From positions 1 through 64,000 of the forward strand of contig JBLHMB010000012.1 of assembly GCA_047621665.1 (NCBI GenBank): a stretch of 64,000 nucleotides of DNA. Direction: 5' to 3'. A program made the position numbers and the translations under genes. This DNA is from Actimicrobium sp047621665. GTDB lineage: Bacteria; Pseudomonadota; Gammaproteobacteria; Burkholderiales; Burkholderiaceae_D. Under the pieces are notes generated by a model that was given only the letters and a program-made list of their open reading frames with translations, searched no databases and was not told the origin of the DNA. Shown piece after piece: positions 27,842 to 36,728 of this stretch (positions within the stretch are counted from its first letter, which is position 1; every line of letters begins with the position of its first letter).

Positions 27842-28753
27842 TTATTCGAGATTCTGTACCTGCTCGCGCATCTGGTCGATCAGTAGTTTGAGTTCCATGG
27901 CTGCATCGGCCAGTTCTTTGAGTGCTGCTTTCGAGCCTACCGTATTGGCTTCGCGATTGAGTTCCTGCATCATGAAGTCGAGACGTTTGCCGACCTGGCC
28001 GCCTTTTTTCAGGATATGCCGGGTTTCGTCGAGGTGTGCAGCAAGGCGCGACAGTTCTTCGGCGACATCAATGCGGATGCCATATAAGGTCACTTCCTGA
28101 CGAATCCGTTCGATCACTTCATCGCGTGACAGGTTGGCGGTGGTCCCCGGTTGCTGCAGAGCCAGTCCAAGTGCTTCTTCGAGACGCTCGACGGACTTCT
28201 GCTGGAACTGTGCAATAACTTGCGGGATCAGCGGCGTGATGCGACGGACGATGTCGTCCATTGCGCTGATGCGGGTGATGAGCGTGCCAGCCAGCGCGGC
28301 ACCTTCGCGTTCGCGCGATTCGATGAAAGCGCAGAGCGCATCGGCAATCGCGAGGGCGGCATCGGCCTGCAAGGTGTCCTGGCCAAGTTCGGCGTCTTCA
28401 ATCATGCCGGGCCAGCGCAACAGTTCCCCGACCGATAGCGGTGTGGCCGACGAAACCTGTGAGCGCACTTGCGATTGCAACAGCGCCAGCGATTTGAGCA
28501 GGTCGGTGTTGATGCGTTGCTCTGCGCCGGTGGCCGCCTTGCGGCCGAAGCTGACACGGCATTCGACTTTGCCGCGCGTCAGGCGGCCCATGATTGCTTC
28601 GCGCAACATTGGTTCGAATGCGCGCAAGTCATCGTTGATGCGGAATTGCAGGTCGAGAAAGCGCGAGTTGACGCTCTTGATTTCGATGGTCAGGGTACCG
28701 CCGGACGTCTCACGGGTGACGACGGCATAGCCGGTCATGCTGCTGATAGCCAA
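27842..28753 (-). CDS. yicC: YicC family endoribonuclease
   Basis: A YicC/YloC family protein of 303 residues, reported as an endoribonuclease that acts on small RNAs in E. coli. The N terminus ISSMTGYAVVTRE and EIKSVNSRFLDLQFR are family hallmarks, as is the C-terminal KRLDFMMQELNREANTVGSK motif. It is first in the minus-strand set yicC - gmk - rpoZ - spoT and diverges from the Ser/Thr kinase gene. Confidence 0.95.
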   Translation of the reverse strand: MAISSMTGYAVVTRETSGGTLTIEIKSVNSRFLDLQFRINDDLRAFEPMLREAIMGRLTRGKVECRVSFGRKAATGAEQRINTDLLKSLALLQSQVRSQVSSATPLSVGELLRWPGMIEDAELGQDTLQADAALAIADALCAFIESREREGAALAGTLITRISAMDDIVRRITPLIPQVIAQFQQKSVERLEEALGLALQQPGTTANLSRDEVIERIRQEVTLYGIRIDVAEELSRLAAHLDETRHILKKGGQVGKRLDFMMQELNREANTVGSKAALKELADAAMELKLLIDQMREQVQNLE

Positions 28754-28880
28754 ATTGAGTCCTCGGTTGGTCTTTACAAATCAGGGATAAGTCCACACAA
28801 TCCTACGAACCAAGCGGCGGTCCGGCGGTATGCTGGCTGCGGTTTTTGCTGCTGTGCGGCCAACACGGTTTTAGGAAAAC

Positions 28881-29852
28881 ATGGCAGCACAAAACAACGC
28901 ACCTTTGCCCGATGGACTGGAGATTTCCGGATACCGCATTGTAAAGAAAATCGCCTCCGGCGGGTTCAGTATTGTCTACCTTGCCTATGACGAGGACGGT
29001 AACGCCGTCGCTATCAAGGAGTATCTGCCGTCATCGCTGGCGCTTCGCGAAGCCGGTGAACTGGCGCCACTGATCTCGCCCGAAAACTTGCCGATCTTTC
29101 GCATCGGACTCAAATGCTTTTTTGAAGAGGGACGCGCTCTGGCGCGCATCTCCCACCCGAATGTGGTCAGCGTGACCAATTTTTTTCGCGCCAATGACAC
29201 GGTCTACATGGTCATGGCGTACGAGTCCGGACGTTCGTTGCAGGACCACATCCTGCGCCGGCGCGACAAGGGCGAGAAACCATTGGTCTCGGAACGCTTC
29301 ATCCGCAAGATGTTCAGCCAGGTCATGAACGGGCTGCGTGAAGTCCATACCAACAAACTGCTGCATCTTGACCTCAAGCCGGCCAACATTTACTTGCGCG
29401 TCGATGGCACGCCGATCCTGCTCGACTTCGGCGCGGCGCGCCAGACCTTGAAAGTCGACCTGCCCAAACTGTATCCGATGTACACGCCCGGTTTTGCGCC
29501 GCTCGAACTGTATTCGAAGAACGGCAACCTCGGTCCGTGGACCGATATCTACAGCATCGGGGCATCGATGTTTGCATGCATGGTCGGTGCACCACCGCAG
29601 CCAGCCGACCAGCGCAAGCTCAATGACAAGATGGATGGCCACCTGCAAAAGCTCGAGGGTATTTATTCATCCGAACTTATTCAGGTGATCCGCTGGAGCC
29701 TGATGATCGATCCGCTGGAACGGCCGCAAAGTGTCTTCGCGCTACAAAAAGCGTTGCAGGAACCCGTGCCGGAAAAATCAGCCACCGGCAAATTTAGTTC
29801 GACGCTTGATCGACTCAAAGGTTTGTTCGGCGGACACGGCCCCTCGAATTAA
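28881..29852 (+). CDS. serine/threonine protein kinase
   Basis: A 323-residue Hanks-type kinase. The glycine loop is IASGGFSIVY (24-33), the ATP-binding lysine is Lys46 in VAIKEYLP, the catalytic loop is HLDLKPAN with Asp164 and Lys166, and the Mg loop is LLDFGAAR near residue 181. The catalytic loop has Leu where most kinases have Arg (HLD, not HRD), so it belongs to the non-RD type that needs no activation-loop phosphate clamp. No membrane segment is seen. It is followed by a PP2C phosphatase gene, the usual opposing partner. Its targets are unknown. Confidence 0.93.
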   Translation: MAAQNNAPLPDGLEISGYRIVKKIASGGFSIVYLAYDEDGNAVAIKEYLPSSLALREAGELAPLISPENLPIFRIGLKCFFEEGRALARISHPNVVSVTNFFRANDTVYMVMAYESGRSLQDHILRRRDKGEKPLVSERFIRKMFSQVMNGLREVHTNKLLHLDLKPANIYLRVDGTPILLDFGAARQTLKVDLPKLYPMYTPGFAPLELYSKNGNLGPWTDIYSIGASMFACMVGAPPQPADQRKLNDKMDGHLQKLEGIYSSELIQVIRWSLMIDPLERPQSVFALQKALQEPVPEKSATGKFSSTLDRLKGLFGGHGPSN

Positions 29853-29860
29853 TACTGACA

Positions 29861-29881
29861 GCTGGCAACCGGCTTTTTTTT
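29861..29881 (+). terminator. weak hairpin between kinase and phosphatase genes
   Basis: GCTGG-CAA-CCGGC (5 bp with one G-U pair) is followed by eight T. The stem is short, so this may only reduce transcription from the kinase into the phosphatase gene. Confidence 0.45.
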
Positions 29882-29893
29882 AGTGAGCTAACA

Positions 29894-30823
29894 ATGCGAT
29901 TCTCTGTGTACCAGGAAAGCAAGATTGGCGGCCGCAAGGTCAACCAGGACCGGATGGGCTACAGCTATACGCGCGATGCCTTGCTCTTGTTGCTGGCCGA
30001 CGGTATGGGTGGGCACCTGCATGGCGAAATTGCCGCGACGATTGCGATGGAGACAATCGGTGCGCTTTTTCAGCAGCTTGCTGATGCCTACATCAAGAAG
30101 CCAGAACGCTTTCTGGAAGACAGTTTCTTCGCTGCCCACCGCGAAATCCATCGCTACCGTGTCGCCCATGGCATGCCTGAGACGCCGCGTACCACCATCG
30201 TTGCGTGTCTGATCCAGCACAACACCGCGTTCTGGGCGCACTGCGGTGACTCGCGGTTGTACTGGATGCGTGACGGCCAGATTCTGGCGCGCACGCGTGA
30301 CCATTCGCGCATCGAAACATTGATCGCGCAAGGCCGGGCCGATCCGTCTGAACGGGCCACCCATCCTGATCGCAACAAATTGTTCAATTGCCTGGGCGCG
30401 CCCAACCTGCCCATCGTCGAAATTTCACGGCGCGCCAGCCTGCAGGCGGGCGACGTCATCTTGCTGTGCTCCGACGGCTTGTGGGGGGTGTTGCCTGATA
30501 ACGTGCTCACGCACAGCCTGCAAAACAATACCATCGTGCGGGCCGTACCCGAGCTGATTCATAGCGCCACCAGCATTGCCGGCAAGAACAGCGATAATGT
30601 CACTGCGTTGGCAATGATGTGGGAAAGCGGTTCCAGCCTGGCCGACCCGAACAGCATCACCACCAACATCCTGCCGCCAGGCACCGTGACCACGACGATC
30701 CAGTCCACATTGGACGCCAATGTGGAGTCGGTCGATGGTTATGACGACAGCGCAATAGAAAAAGCCATCGAAGAAATTCGGTGCTCGATTGAAAAATCTG
30801 CACGTATCACTCCCAGGAATTGA
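29894..30823 (+). CDS. PP2C family serine/threonine phosphatase
   Basis: A 309-residue metal-dependent phosphatase. The metal-binding motifs are present in order: NQDRMGY near residue 18, LLADGMGGHLHGE near residue 34, AHCGDSRLYW near residue 117, ILLCSDGLWG near residue 195 and SDNVTALAMMW near residue 235. The last 65 residues are a Thr/Ser-rich tail. It probably reverses the action of the neighbouring kinase. The gene ends 6 bp before rph. Confidence 0.93.
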   Translation: MRFSVYQESKIGGRKVNQDRMGYSYTRDALLLLLADGMGGHLHGEIAATIAMETIGALFQQLADAYIKKPERFLEDSFFAAHREIHRYRVAHGMPETPRTTIVACLIQHNTAFWAHCGDSRLYWMRDGQILARTRDHSRIETLIAQGRADPSERATHPDRNKLFNCLGAPNLPIVEISRRASLQAGDVILLCSDGLWGVLPDNVLTHSLQNNTIVRAVPELIHSATSIAGKNSDNVTALAMMWESGSSLADPNSITTNILPPGTVTTTIQSTLDANVESVDGYDDSAIEKAIEEIRCSIEKSARITPRN

Positions 30824-30829
30824 ATCCCT

Positions 30830-31588
30830 ATGTCTTCCCCAACCCCGTCTTCAGCACCGTTTATAGCCCGTCCCAGCGCCCGTACCGTTGATGCATTGCG
30901 TCCGGTACGCATTACGCGCCACTACACCAAACATGCCGAAGGGTCGGTCCTGATCGAATTCGGCGACACCAAGGTCATCTGTACGGCCAGCATTGAAGAT
31001 AAAGTCCCCGGTTTTTTGAAGGGCAAGGGGCAGGGCTGGATGACGGCCGAATACGGCATGTTGCCGCGCTCGACTCACACCCGCATGGCGCGCGAAGCGG
31101 CCAAGGGCAAGCAGTCCGGCCGGACCCAGGAAATCCAGCGTCTGATCGGCCGCTCATTGCGTGCCGCGTTCGACCTGTCGGCGTTTGGCGAGCGCACGTT
31201 GCATCTTGACTGCGACGTGATTCAAGCCGATGGCGGCACCCGCACCGCGTCGATCACTGGCGCCATGGTGGCCGCACATGATGCGTTCAAGAAGCTGGTC
31301 GATGCCGGTGTGCTGGAAGCGATCCCGCTCAAGCATTTTGTCGCAGCGATCTCGGTTGGCGTGTTTCAGGGCATGCCGGTGCTGGACCTTGACTATGACG
31401 AAGACTCGACCTGCGATACCGACATGAATGTCGTCATGACCGATGCCGGTCACTTCATTGAAGTGCAGGGCACTGCCGAAGGGGCCGCGTTCGATCGCGC
31501 AACGATGAACCAGTTGCTCGACCTCGCCGATGGCGGCATCCGCGACCTGATTGCCTTGCAACGTCGCACATTGGGTTTGCCCGCATGA
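30830..31588 (+). CDS. rph: ribonuclease PH
   Basis: A phosphate-dependent 3'-5' exoribonuclease that trims tRNA 3' ends. It has 252 residues with the family segments RITRHYTKHAEGSVLIEFGDT, GKGQGWMTAEYGMLPRSTHTR near residue 63, GRTQEIQRLIGRSLRA and LDCDVIQADGGTRTASITGA near residue 126. It overlaps rdgB by 4 bp. Confidence 0.97.
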   Translation: MSSPTPSSAPFIARPSARTVDALRPVRITRHYTKHAEGSVLIEFGDTKVICTASIEDKVPGFLKGKGQGWMTAEYGMLPRSTHTRMAREAAKGKQSGRTQEIQRLIGRSLRAAFDLSAFGERTLHLDCDVIQADGGTRTASITGAMVAAHDAFKKLVDAGVLEAIPLKHFVAAISVGVFQGMPVLDLDYDEDSTCDTDMNVVMTDAGHFIEVQGTAEGAAFDRATMNQLLDLADGGIRDLIALQRRTLGLPA

Positions 31589-32181
31589 CCGACAGCTCTA
31601 AAAGCAAACTGGTCCTCGCCTCGAACAATCCCGGCAAGCTGGCTGAGTTCGGTGCACTGCTGGCGACGATAGGATTTGACGTGCGCCCGCAAGGTGAATT
31701 TGCGGTGCCGGAAGCCGACGAACCGTTCCACACGTTTGTCGAAAACGCCCTCGAAAAAGCCCGTCATGCGGCGCGTCTGACCGGCTTGCCGGCGCTGGCG
31801 GACGACTCCGGCGTGTGCGTCAATGCACTCGGTGGTCAGCCCGGCGTGCAATCGGCGCGCTATGCCGGTACCCCCAAATCGGATGCCCGCAACAGCGAAA
31901 AACTGATCGCCGATCTGCAAGCCCATGCCGACAAATCGGCTTACTACTATTGCGTACTGGTCTACGTGCGCCATGCCGATGATCCGCAACCGGTGATTGC
32001 CGACGGTCGCTGGAACGGCACCATCGTGGCCCGGCCGCGCGGCAGCAACGGCTTCGGTTACGACGCCCATTTCGAGGTCGATGGCCTGGGCAAGACCGCC
32101 GCCGAACTCGGTTCCGCAGAAAAGAACCAGCTGTCGCATCGGGCTCAGGCGCTGCGCGTATTGCTGGACAAATTACGATGA
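31585..32181 (+). CDS. rdgB: XTP/dITP diphosphatase (RdgB/HAM1)
   Basis: A house-cleaning enzyme that hydrolyses ITP, dITP and XTP to the monophosphates. Family motifs are LASNNPGKLAEF at residues 9-20, ALADDSGVCVNALGGQPG near residue 71, and the late GFGYDAHFEVDGLGKTAAEL segment. 198 residues, standard length. It overlaps both rph (4 bp) and hemW (4 bp). Confidence 0.96.
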   Translation: MTDSSKSKLVLASNNPGKLAEFGALLATIGFDVRPQGEFAVPEADEPFHTFVENALEKARHAARLTGLPALADDSGVCVNALGGQPGVQSARYAGTPKSDARNSEKLIADLQAHADKSAYYYCVLVYVRHADDPQPVIADGRWNGTIVARPRGSNGFGYDAHFEVDGLGKTAAELGSAEKNQLSHRAQALRVLLDKLR

Positions 32182-33434
32182 TCCCTATCATTCCACTCAG
32201 CCAGGCGCGCACTACCGCCGTACCGGTCGCCGATGCTGCCACAGCGGCCAATGCCTACCTGCGCCCCGGCATCCTGAACCTGTCGGCACTGCCACCATTG
32301 GCGCTCTACATCCATTTCCCGTGGTGCGTCAAAAAATGTCCGTATTGCGATTTCAATTCGCATGAAGCGGCCGGTCAGTCGCACACCGGTTTTCCGGAAG
32401 AAGCCTATCTCGATGCGGTACGTGCCGATCTCGAAAGCGCGTTGCCGCTGATCTGGGGCCGCAAGATTTATACGATTTTCATCGGTGGCGGCACACCCAG
32501 TTTGATGTCGGCAGCCGGACTCGACCGGCTGATGTCGGACGTGCGCACGCTGCTGCCGCTCGATGGTGCTGCCGAGATCACGATGGAAGCCAATCCGGGT
32601 ACTTTCGAAGTCGAAAAATTCCGCAGCTTCCGGGCCAGCGGCATCAACCGCTTATCGATCGGTATCCAGAGTTTTCATGGCGAGCACCTGCGCGCGTTGG
32701 GTCGCATCCACGATCACGACGAAGCGCACCGTGCGGTCGAGATCGCGCAATCAACCTTCGACAATTTCAACCTCGATCTGATGTACGCGCTGCCATCGCA
32801 AACCCTGGAGCAGGCCACCCGCGACATCCGCACCGCGCTGGCTTTTGCGCCGCCGCATCTGTCGCTATACCACTTGACGATGGAACCGAATACGGTGTTT
32901 GCGAAGTTCCCGCCGGCCTTGCCCGACGATGATCTGAGTGCCGACATGCAGGACATGATTGCCGCCGAAACCGGCGCGGGCGGTTACCAGCATTACGAAG
33001 TCTCGGCCTATGCGCAGCCCGGCCGGCAGTCGCGCCACAACCTCAATTACTGGCAGTTTGGCGATTATCTCGGCGTGGGTGCCGGTGCCCATTCGAAGCT
33101 GTCGTTCCCGCACCGGATCATCCGTCAGGCCCGCTTCAAGCAGCCCAAGTCGTACATGGAAAACATGGCGCGCGGCAGTGCGATTCAGGAAGAAAACGAG
33201 ATCCCGCGCGGCGAACTCGGTTTCGAATTCATGCTCAATACCTTGCGCCTGACCAGCGGCTTCGAGGTCAACCTGTTCGCCGAGCGCACCGGTCTCGGGC
33301 TCAATGCGGTGGAGTCCGCCTTGCAGGCAGCCGAAGCCAAAGGCCTGCTGTTCCGGGATCACAAAACTATCCGGCCAACCTTGCTTGGCCAGCGCTTCCT
33401 GAACGACTTGCAGCAATTGTTCCTGGCCGATTAG
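32178..33434 (+). CDS. hemW: radical SAM haem chaperone HemW
   Basis: A radical SAM protein of the HemN/HemW family. The 4Fe-4S motif CVKKCPYC lies in YIHFPWCVKKCPYCDFNSH near residue 50, with GGGTPSLM near residue 105 and the N-D-L-M sequence later on. HemW is a haem-binding chaperone rather than a coproporphyrinogen oxidase. The first 35 residues before the radical SAM domain are longer than in most homologues, so an internal start is possible, but ATG 32178 overlaps rdgB by 4 bp and fits translational coupling. Confidence 0.93.
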   Translation: MIPIIPLSQARTTAVPVADAATAANAYLRPGILNLSALPPLALYIHFPWCVKKCPYCDFNSHEAAGQSHTGFPEEAYLDAVRADLESALPLIWGRKIYTIFIGGGTPSLMSAAGLDRLMSDVRTLLPLDGAAEITMEANPGTFEVEKFRSFRASGINRLSIGIQSFHGEHLRALGRIHDHDEAHRAVEIAQSTFDNFNLDLMYALPSQTLEQATRDIRTALAFAPPHLSLYHLTMEPNTVFAKFPPALPDDDLSADMQDMIAAETGAGGYQHYEVSAYAQPGRQSRHNLNYWQFGDYLGVGAGAHSKLSFPHRIIRQARFKQPKSYMENMARGSAIQEENEIPRGELGFEFMLNTLRLTSGFEVNLFAERTGLGLNAVESALQAAEAKGLLFRDHKTIRPTLLGQRFLNDLQQLFLAD

Positions 33435-33868
33435 GCGCGCTCCGGTGTGATCCGGCGCGGCGGTTTGGCGACGCGGATCTGTCCGTCGCGCTAAGTGCGC
33501 GGGCTAACAGACAGGCGGGTTACTGCTCACTATGCTCGCTAGCACATTGGCCTGCTATTTGTCAGGCACCGTTGTGCTGAGGTTATCGTTTTTAGGACTC
33601 AAGCCCGACAGTGCCCGGGACGACGCCGAGCCAACTAATTTGATTCAGGTTATCCTGCGCGCCTCTCGATGGGACGAAAGTATTTCCGGCGGAACGATGC
33701 CAGGCTTTGTCGCCACGCGGGACGACACCGGGTAGCCGTTTCATGCACTTGCCTGTGCCGGCGGATTGCCGTGGCACCGCTAACATTCTGTGACGCCGGA
33801 TCGTCCACGCAAGAAAAAAATTCCCCTCTCTGAACGGGCCTCTTTCCATTATTTAAAGTGAAACCAAC
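33435..33868. other. non-coding stretch upstream of the 2Fe-2S subunit gene
   Basis: About 430 bases without a supported gene. A short open frame (33532-33735) has no convincing ribosome binding site. The promoter of the isoquinoline-oxidoreductase-like pair must lie here, but no box pair is clear. A short run of A and T precedes the next start (TTATTTAAAGTG). Confidence 0.5.
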
Positions 33869-34339
33869 ATGACTACATTTACCGTCAATGGCAAAGCCAT
33901 TGTCACCGGGGTTGATCCCGTCACCCCGCTGCTGTGGGTGATCCGCGATGAAATCGGCATGAAAGGTACGAAGTTTGGTTGCGGCATCGGCATGTGTGGC
34001 GCCTGTACCGTCCACCTCAATGGTCGCGCGATCCGTTCCTGCATCACCCCGGTCAGCGTCGTTGCCGATGCCGCGATCACGACGATCGAAGGCTTGTCGG
34101 CCGATGGTCAGCATCCGCTGCAAAAAGCCTGGATCGCTACCCAGGCACCGCAATGCGGTTACTGCCAGTCGGGTCAGATCATGCAGGCAGCCACGCTGCT
34201 CAAGGATTTTCCGGAGCCGACCGACGCCAACATCGATTCAGTCATGAGCGGCAATCTGTGCCGCTGCATGGCTTATGTGCGTATCCGCAAGGCCATCAAG
34301 CTGGCCGCCGCCGAAATGAAGGGAGCTCCCAATGCTTGA
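33869..34339 (+). CDS. 2Fe-2S subunit of a molybdenum hydroxylase (IorA-like)
   Basis: A 156-residue small subunit that carries two [2Fe-2S] clusters. The plant-ferredoxin-type cluster is in GTKFGCGIGMCGACTVHLNG near residue 33, with a further Cys downstream; the helical cluster uses QCGYC near residue 96 and LCRCMAY near residue 131. It passes electrons from the Mo centre of the next gene's product. The last motif has Met-Ala where many have Gly-Thr (CRCGTY). Overlap with the large subunit is 8 bp. It has no FAD subunit partner, so electrons probably go to a cytochrome or other carrier. Confidence 0.9.
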   Translation: MTTFTVNGKAIVTGVDPVTPLLWVIRDEIGMKGTKFGCGIGMCGACTVHLNGRAIRSCITPVSVVADAAITTIEGLSADGQHPLQKAWIATQAPQCGYCQSGQIMQAATLLKDFPEPTDANIDSVMSGNLCRCMAYVRIRKAIKLAAAEMKGAPNA

Positions 34340-36632
34340 TAAACTCATCAAACAACAGCAGGCAGCAGGCACAGTGACCCGCCGCAGCTTCATGATTGCC
34401 GCTGCCGGCACCGGTTTCACGATGGCCTTCCTGAGCCCGTCACTGGCGCTGGCTGCCGGCCAGTCAGGTAGTGCTGACGCACCGGTATTTGATCCGACCA
34501 TCTGGTTCCAGATCGACCGCGACGGTATCGTCACCGTCAATATTGCCAAGGCCGAAATGGGCCAGCATATCGGTACCGCACTGGCACGCATCGTCGCCGA
34601 CGAACTCGAAGTGAAATGGTCATCAGTACGCCTGAACTATGTCAACACCGATCCGAAGTGGGGCATGATGATCACCGGCGGTAGCTGGTCCATCTGGCAG
34701 AGCTTTGATCCGATGAGCCGCGCCGGCGCTGCCGGTCGCATCGCGCTGATCGACGAAGCTGCCCGTCTGCTCAATGTCAAGGCCGCCGATTGCCAGGCCC
34801 GCGACGGTGTCATTACCGCCGGCAGCAAGTCGATCACGTACGCCGAAATCGTCCGTAGCGGCAAGCTCGGCCGTACTTTCACGCCTGAAGCACTCAAAGC
34901 CATCACCCTGAAAACACCGGACCAGCGCCGTCTGATCGGTCGCGACGTGCAAGCCATTGATGTGCCGGCCAAAACTAATGGCGCGGCGATTTACGGTATC
35001 GACGCGGTTGTCGAAGGGATGGTCTATGCCCGTCCGCGTGTCCCGCCTACGCGCTATGGATCCACCGTGCTGTCGATCGACGACAGCGCCGCCCGCAAGG
35101 TCAAGGGTTACCTCAAGTCAGTCGCCCTCACCGATCCGTCCGGCACGGTGCCGGGCTGGGTCATGGTGTATGCCGATTCGTACTCGGCAGCGATGCGTGC
35201 GGCTGATCTGGTCGACATCAAATGGCAAGCCGGTGCTGCCGCCAAGGTATCGGAAGCCGATATCCTCGCGCATGCCAAAAAGCTGATCACGGAGACCTCG
35301 AAAGGTTCATTGGTAGTCGCCGACGACGGCGTCGAAGCGGCATTTTCGAAAGCCAGTTCGCGCATCGAGCACGACTACACAACCAGCACCGTGCTGCATT
35401 TCCAGCTTGAGCCGGTCAATGCGCTGGCGCTTGAAAAAGACGGCATCTGGCATATCCACACCGGCAATCAGTGGCAATCGCTGGCACTGCCAACCCTGGC
35501 AAAAGCACTCGGCGTACCGGAAGCCAACGTGATCATGCACACCTATCTGCTCGGTGGCGGTTTCGGTCGCCGGCTCAATGGCGATTACGCGATTCCGGCC
35601 GCACTGGCCGCCAAGGAAATGGGCCGTCCGGTCAAGATGATCTGTACCCGTCCTGATGATGCGCGTTTCGACTCGCCCCGTTCGGCCTCGCTGCAGCGCT
35701 TGCGCATGGCTTTCGACGACAAGGGCAAAGTCACGGCAATGGAACACCACGCCAGTGCCGGTTGGCCAACGCAAGTAATGATTCCGGCCTTCATGCCGAA
35801 GGGCAAGAACGACGAGCCGTATGATCCGTTCGCCATTTCCGGTGCCGATCACTGGTACAACGTCGGCGCGCATCGCGTGCGGGCGATTTCGAACGACCTT
35901 GCCAACAGTACTTTCCGTCCGGGCTGGTTGCGTTCGGTCGGACCGGGCTGGACCAACTGGGCTGTTGAAAGTTTCATCGACGAAGCCGCGCTCAATGCCA
36001 AAGCGGATCCGCTGGCATTCCGTCTGGCGATGCTCGATGCCAGTGGCAAGAATGCCGGCTCGGCGCCGAATTCGGTGGGCGGTGCTGCCCGGATGGCGCA
36101 TGTATTGCGCCGTGCGGCCGAAAAAGCCGGTTGGGGCAAGACCATGCCAGCCGGTACCGGACTCGGGATCGCCACGACATTTGGCCAGGAACGCGACATG
36201 CCGACCTGGACTGCCTGCGTGGCACGCGTGCAGGTCGATGCCAAGACCGGCGTCGTCAAGGTCGTCAAGCTGGTCATGGTGATTGATGCCGGTACCATCG
36301 TCCATCCGGATGGTGCGCTGGCACAAGCTGAGGGCGGTGCATTGTGGGGCGTCAGCATGGCGCTGCACGAAGGTACCGAGTTTGTCGATGGCCAGGTGCG
36401 CGATACCAACCTCGGTACTTACACACCGCTGCGTATGGCCGATGTGCCGGAGATGGACATCGAGTTTGTCGCCAGTACCGCGACCTCGACCGGCATGGGC
36501 GAGCCGCCAACCACGGTGGTTGGTCCGGCCATTGCCAATGCGATCCATGCGGCGGTTGGCGTGCGCTTGCGCGACTTGCCGATGCGGCCAGCGACCTTGC
36601 TTGCGGCACTGGCAAAAAAACCGGTCGCCTGA
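34332..36632 (+). CDS. molybdopterin large subunit, isoquinoline 1-oxidoreductase beta-like
   Basis: A 766-residue molybdenum hydroxylase large subunit of the IorB type. A Tat signal (TRRSFM at residues 16-21, then a hydrophobic stretch ending in ALAAG) shows export of the folded enzyme to the periplasm. The Mo-cofactor region shows KAEMGQHIGTALARIVADEL near residue 75, GGGFGRRLNGDY, and the C-terminal MGEPPTTVVGPAIANAIH segment with the catalytic Glu. The substrate (aldehyde, N-heterocycle or other) cannot be read. It ends just before rcoM, convergent, and a similar orphan gene begins at 62.3 kb. Confidence 0.88.
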   Translation: MLDKLIKQQQAAGTVTRRSFMIAAAGTGFTMAFLSPSLALAAGQSGSADAPVFDPTIWFQIDRDGIVTVNIAKAEMGQHIGTALARIVADELEVKWSSVRLNYVNTDPKWGMMITGGSWSIWQSFDPMSRAGAAGRIALIDEAARLLNVKAADCQARDGVITAGSKSITYAEIVRSGKLGRTFTPEALKAITLKTPDQRRLIGRDVQAIDVPAKTNGAAIYGIDAVVEGMVYARPRVPPTRYGSTVLSIDDSAARKVKGYLKSVALTDPSGTVPGWVMVYADSYSAAMRAADLVDIKWQAGAAAKVSEADILAHAKKLITETSKGSLVVADDGVEAAFSKASSRIEHDYTTSTVLHFQLEPVNALALEKDGIWHIHTGNQWQSLALPTLAKALGVPEANVIMHTYLLGGGFGRRLNGDYAIPAALAAKEMGRPVKMICTRPDDARFDSPRSASLQRLRMAFDDKGKVTAMEHHASAGWPTQVMIPAFMPKGKNDEPYDPFAISGADHWYNVGAHRVRAISNDLANSTFRPGWLRSVGPGWTNWAVESFIDEAALNAKADPLAFRLAMLDASGKNAGSAPNSVGGAARMAHVLRRAAEKAGWGKTMPAGTGLGIATTFGQERDMPTWTACVARVQVDAKTGVVKVVKLVMVIDAGTIVHPDGALAQAEGGALWGVSMALHEGTEFVDGQVRDTNLGTYTPLRMADVPEMDIEFVASTATSTGMGEPPTTVVGPAIANAIHAAVGVRLRDLPMRPATLLAALAKKPVA

Positions 36633-36680
36633 CCGTTTGCGCTGAGGTAATCAGCTAGCAGTAATCTTTAAGAAGTACCT

Positions 36681-36728
36681 CGACAGCCCGGTCCGCGCCT
36701 CAAGCGCGTGCCGGGCTGTTTTGTTTTT
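36681..36728 (+). terminator. terminator of the IorAB-like pair
   Basis: ACAGCCCGG (from 36683) pairs with CCGGGCTGT (to 36719), with an inner CGCGC / GCGCG segment, followed by TTTTGTTTTT. It lies over the 3' end of rcoM, which is transcribed in the opposite direction. Confidence 0.8.

Noticed and set aside
33532..33735. A 67-codon open frame before the 2Fe-2S subunit gene.
   Set aside because: No plausible ribosome binding site and no resemblance to a known protein; more likely a chance frame in the leader region.
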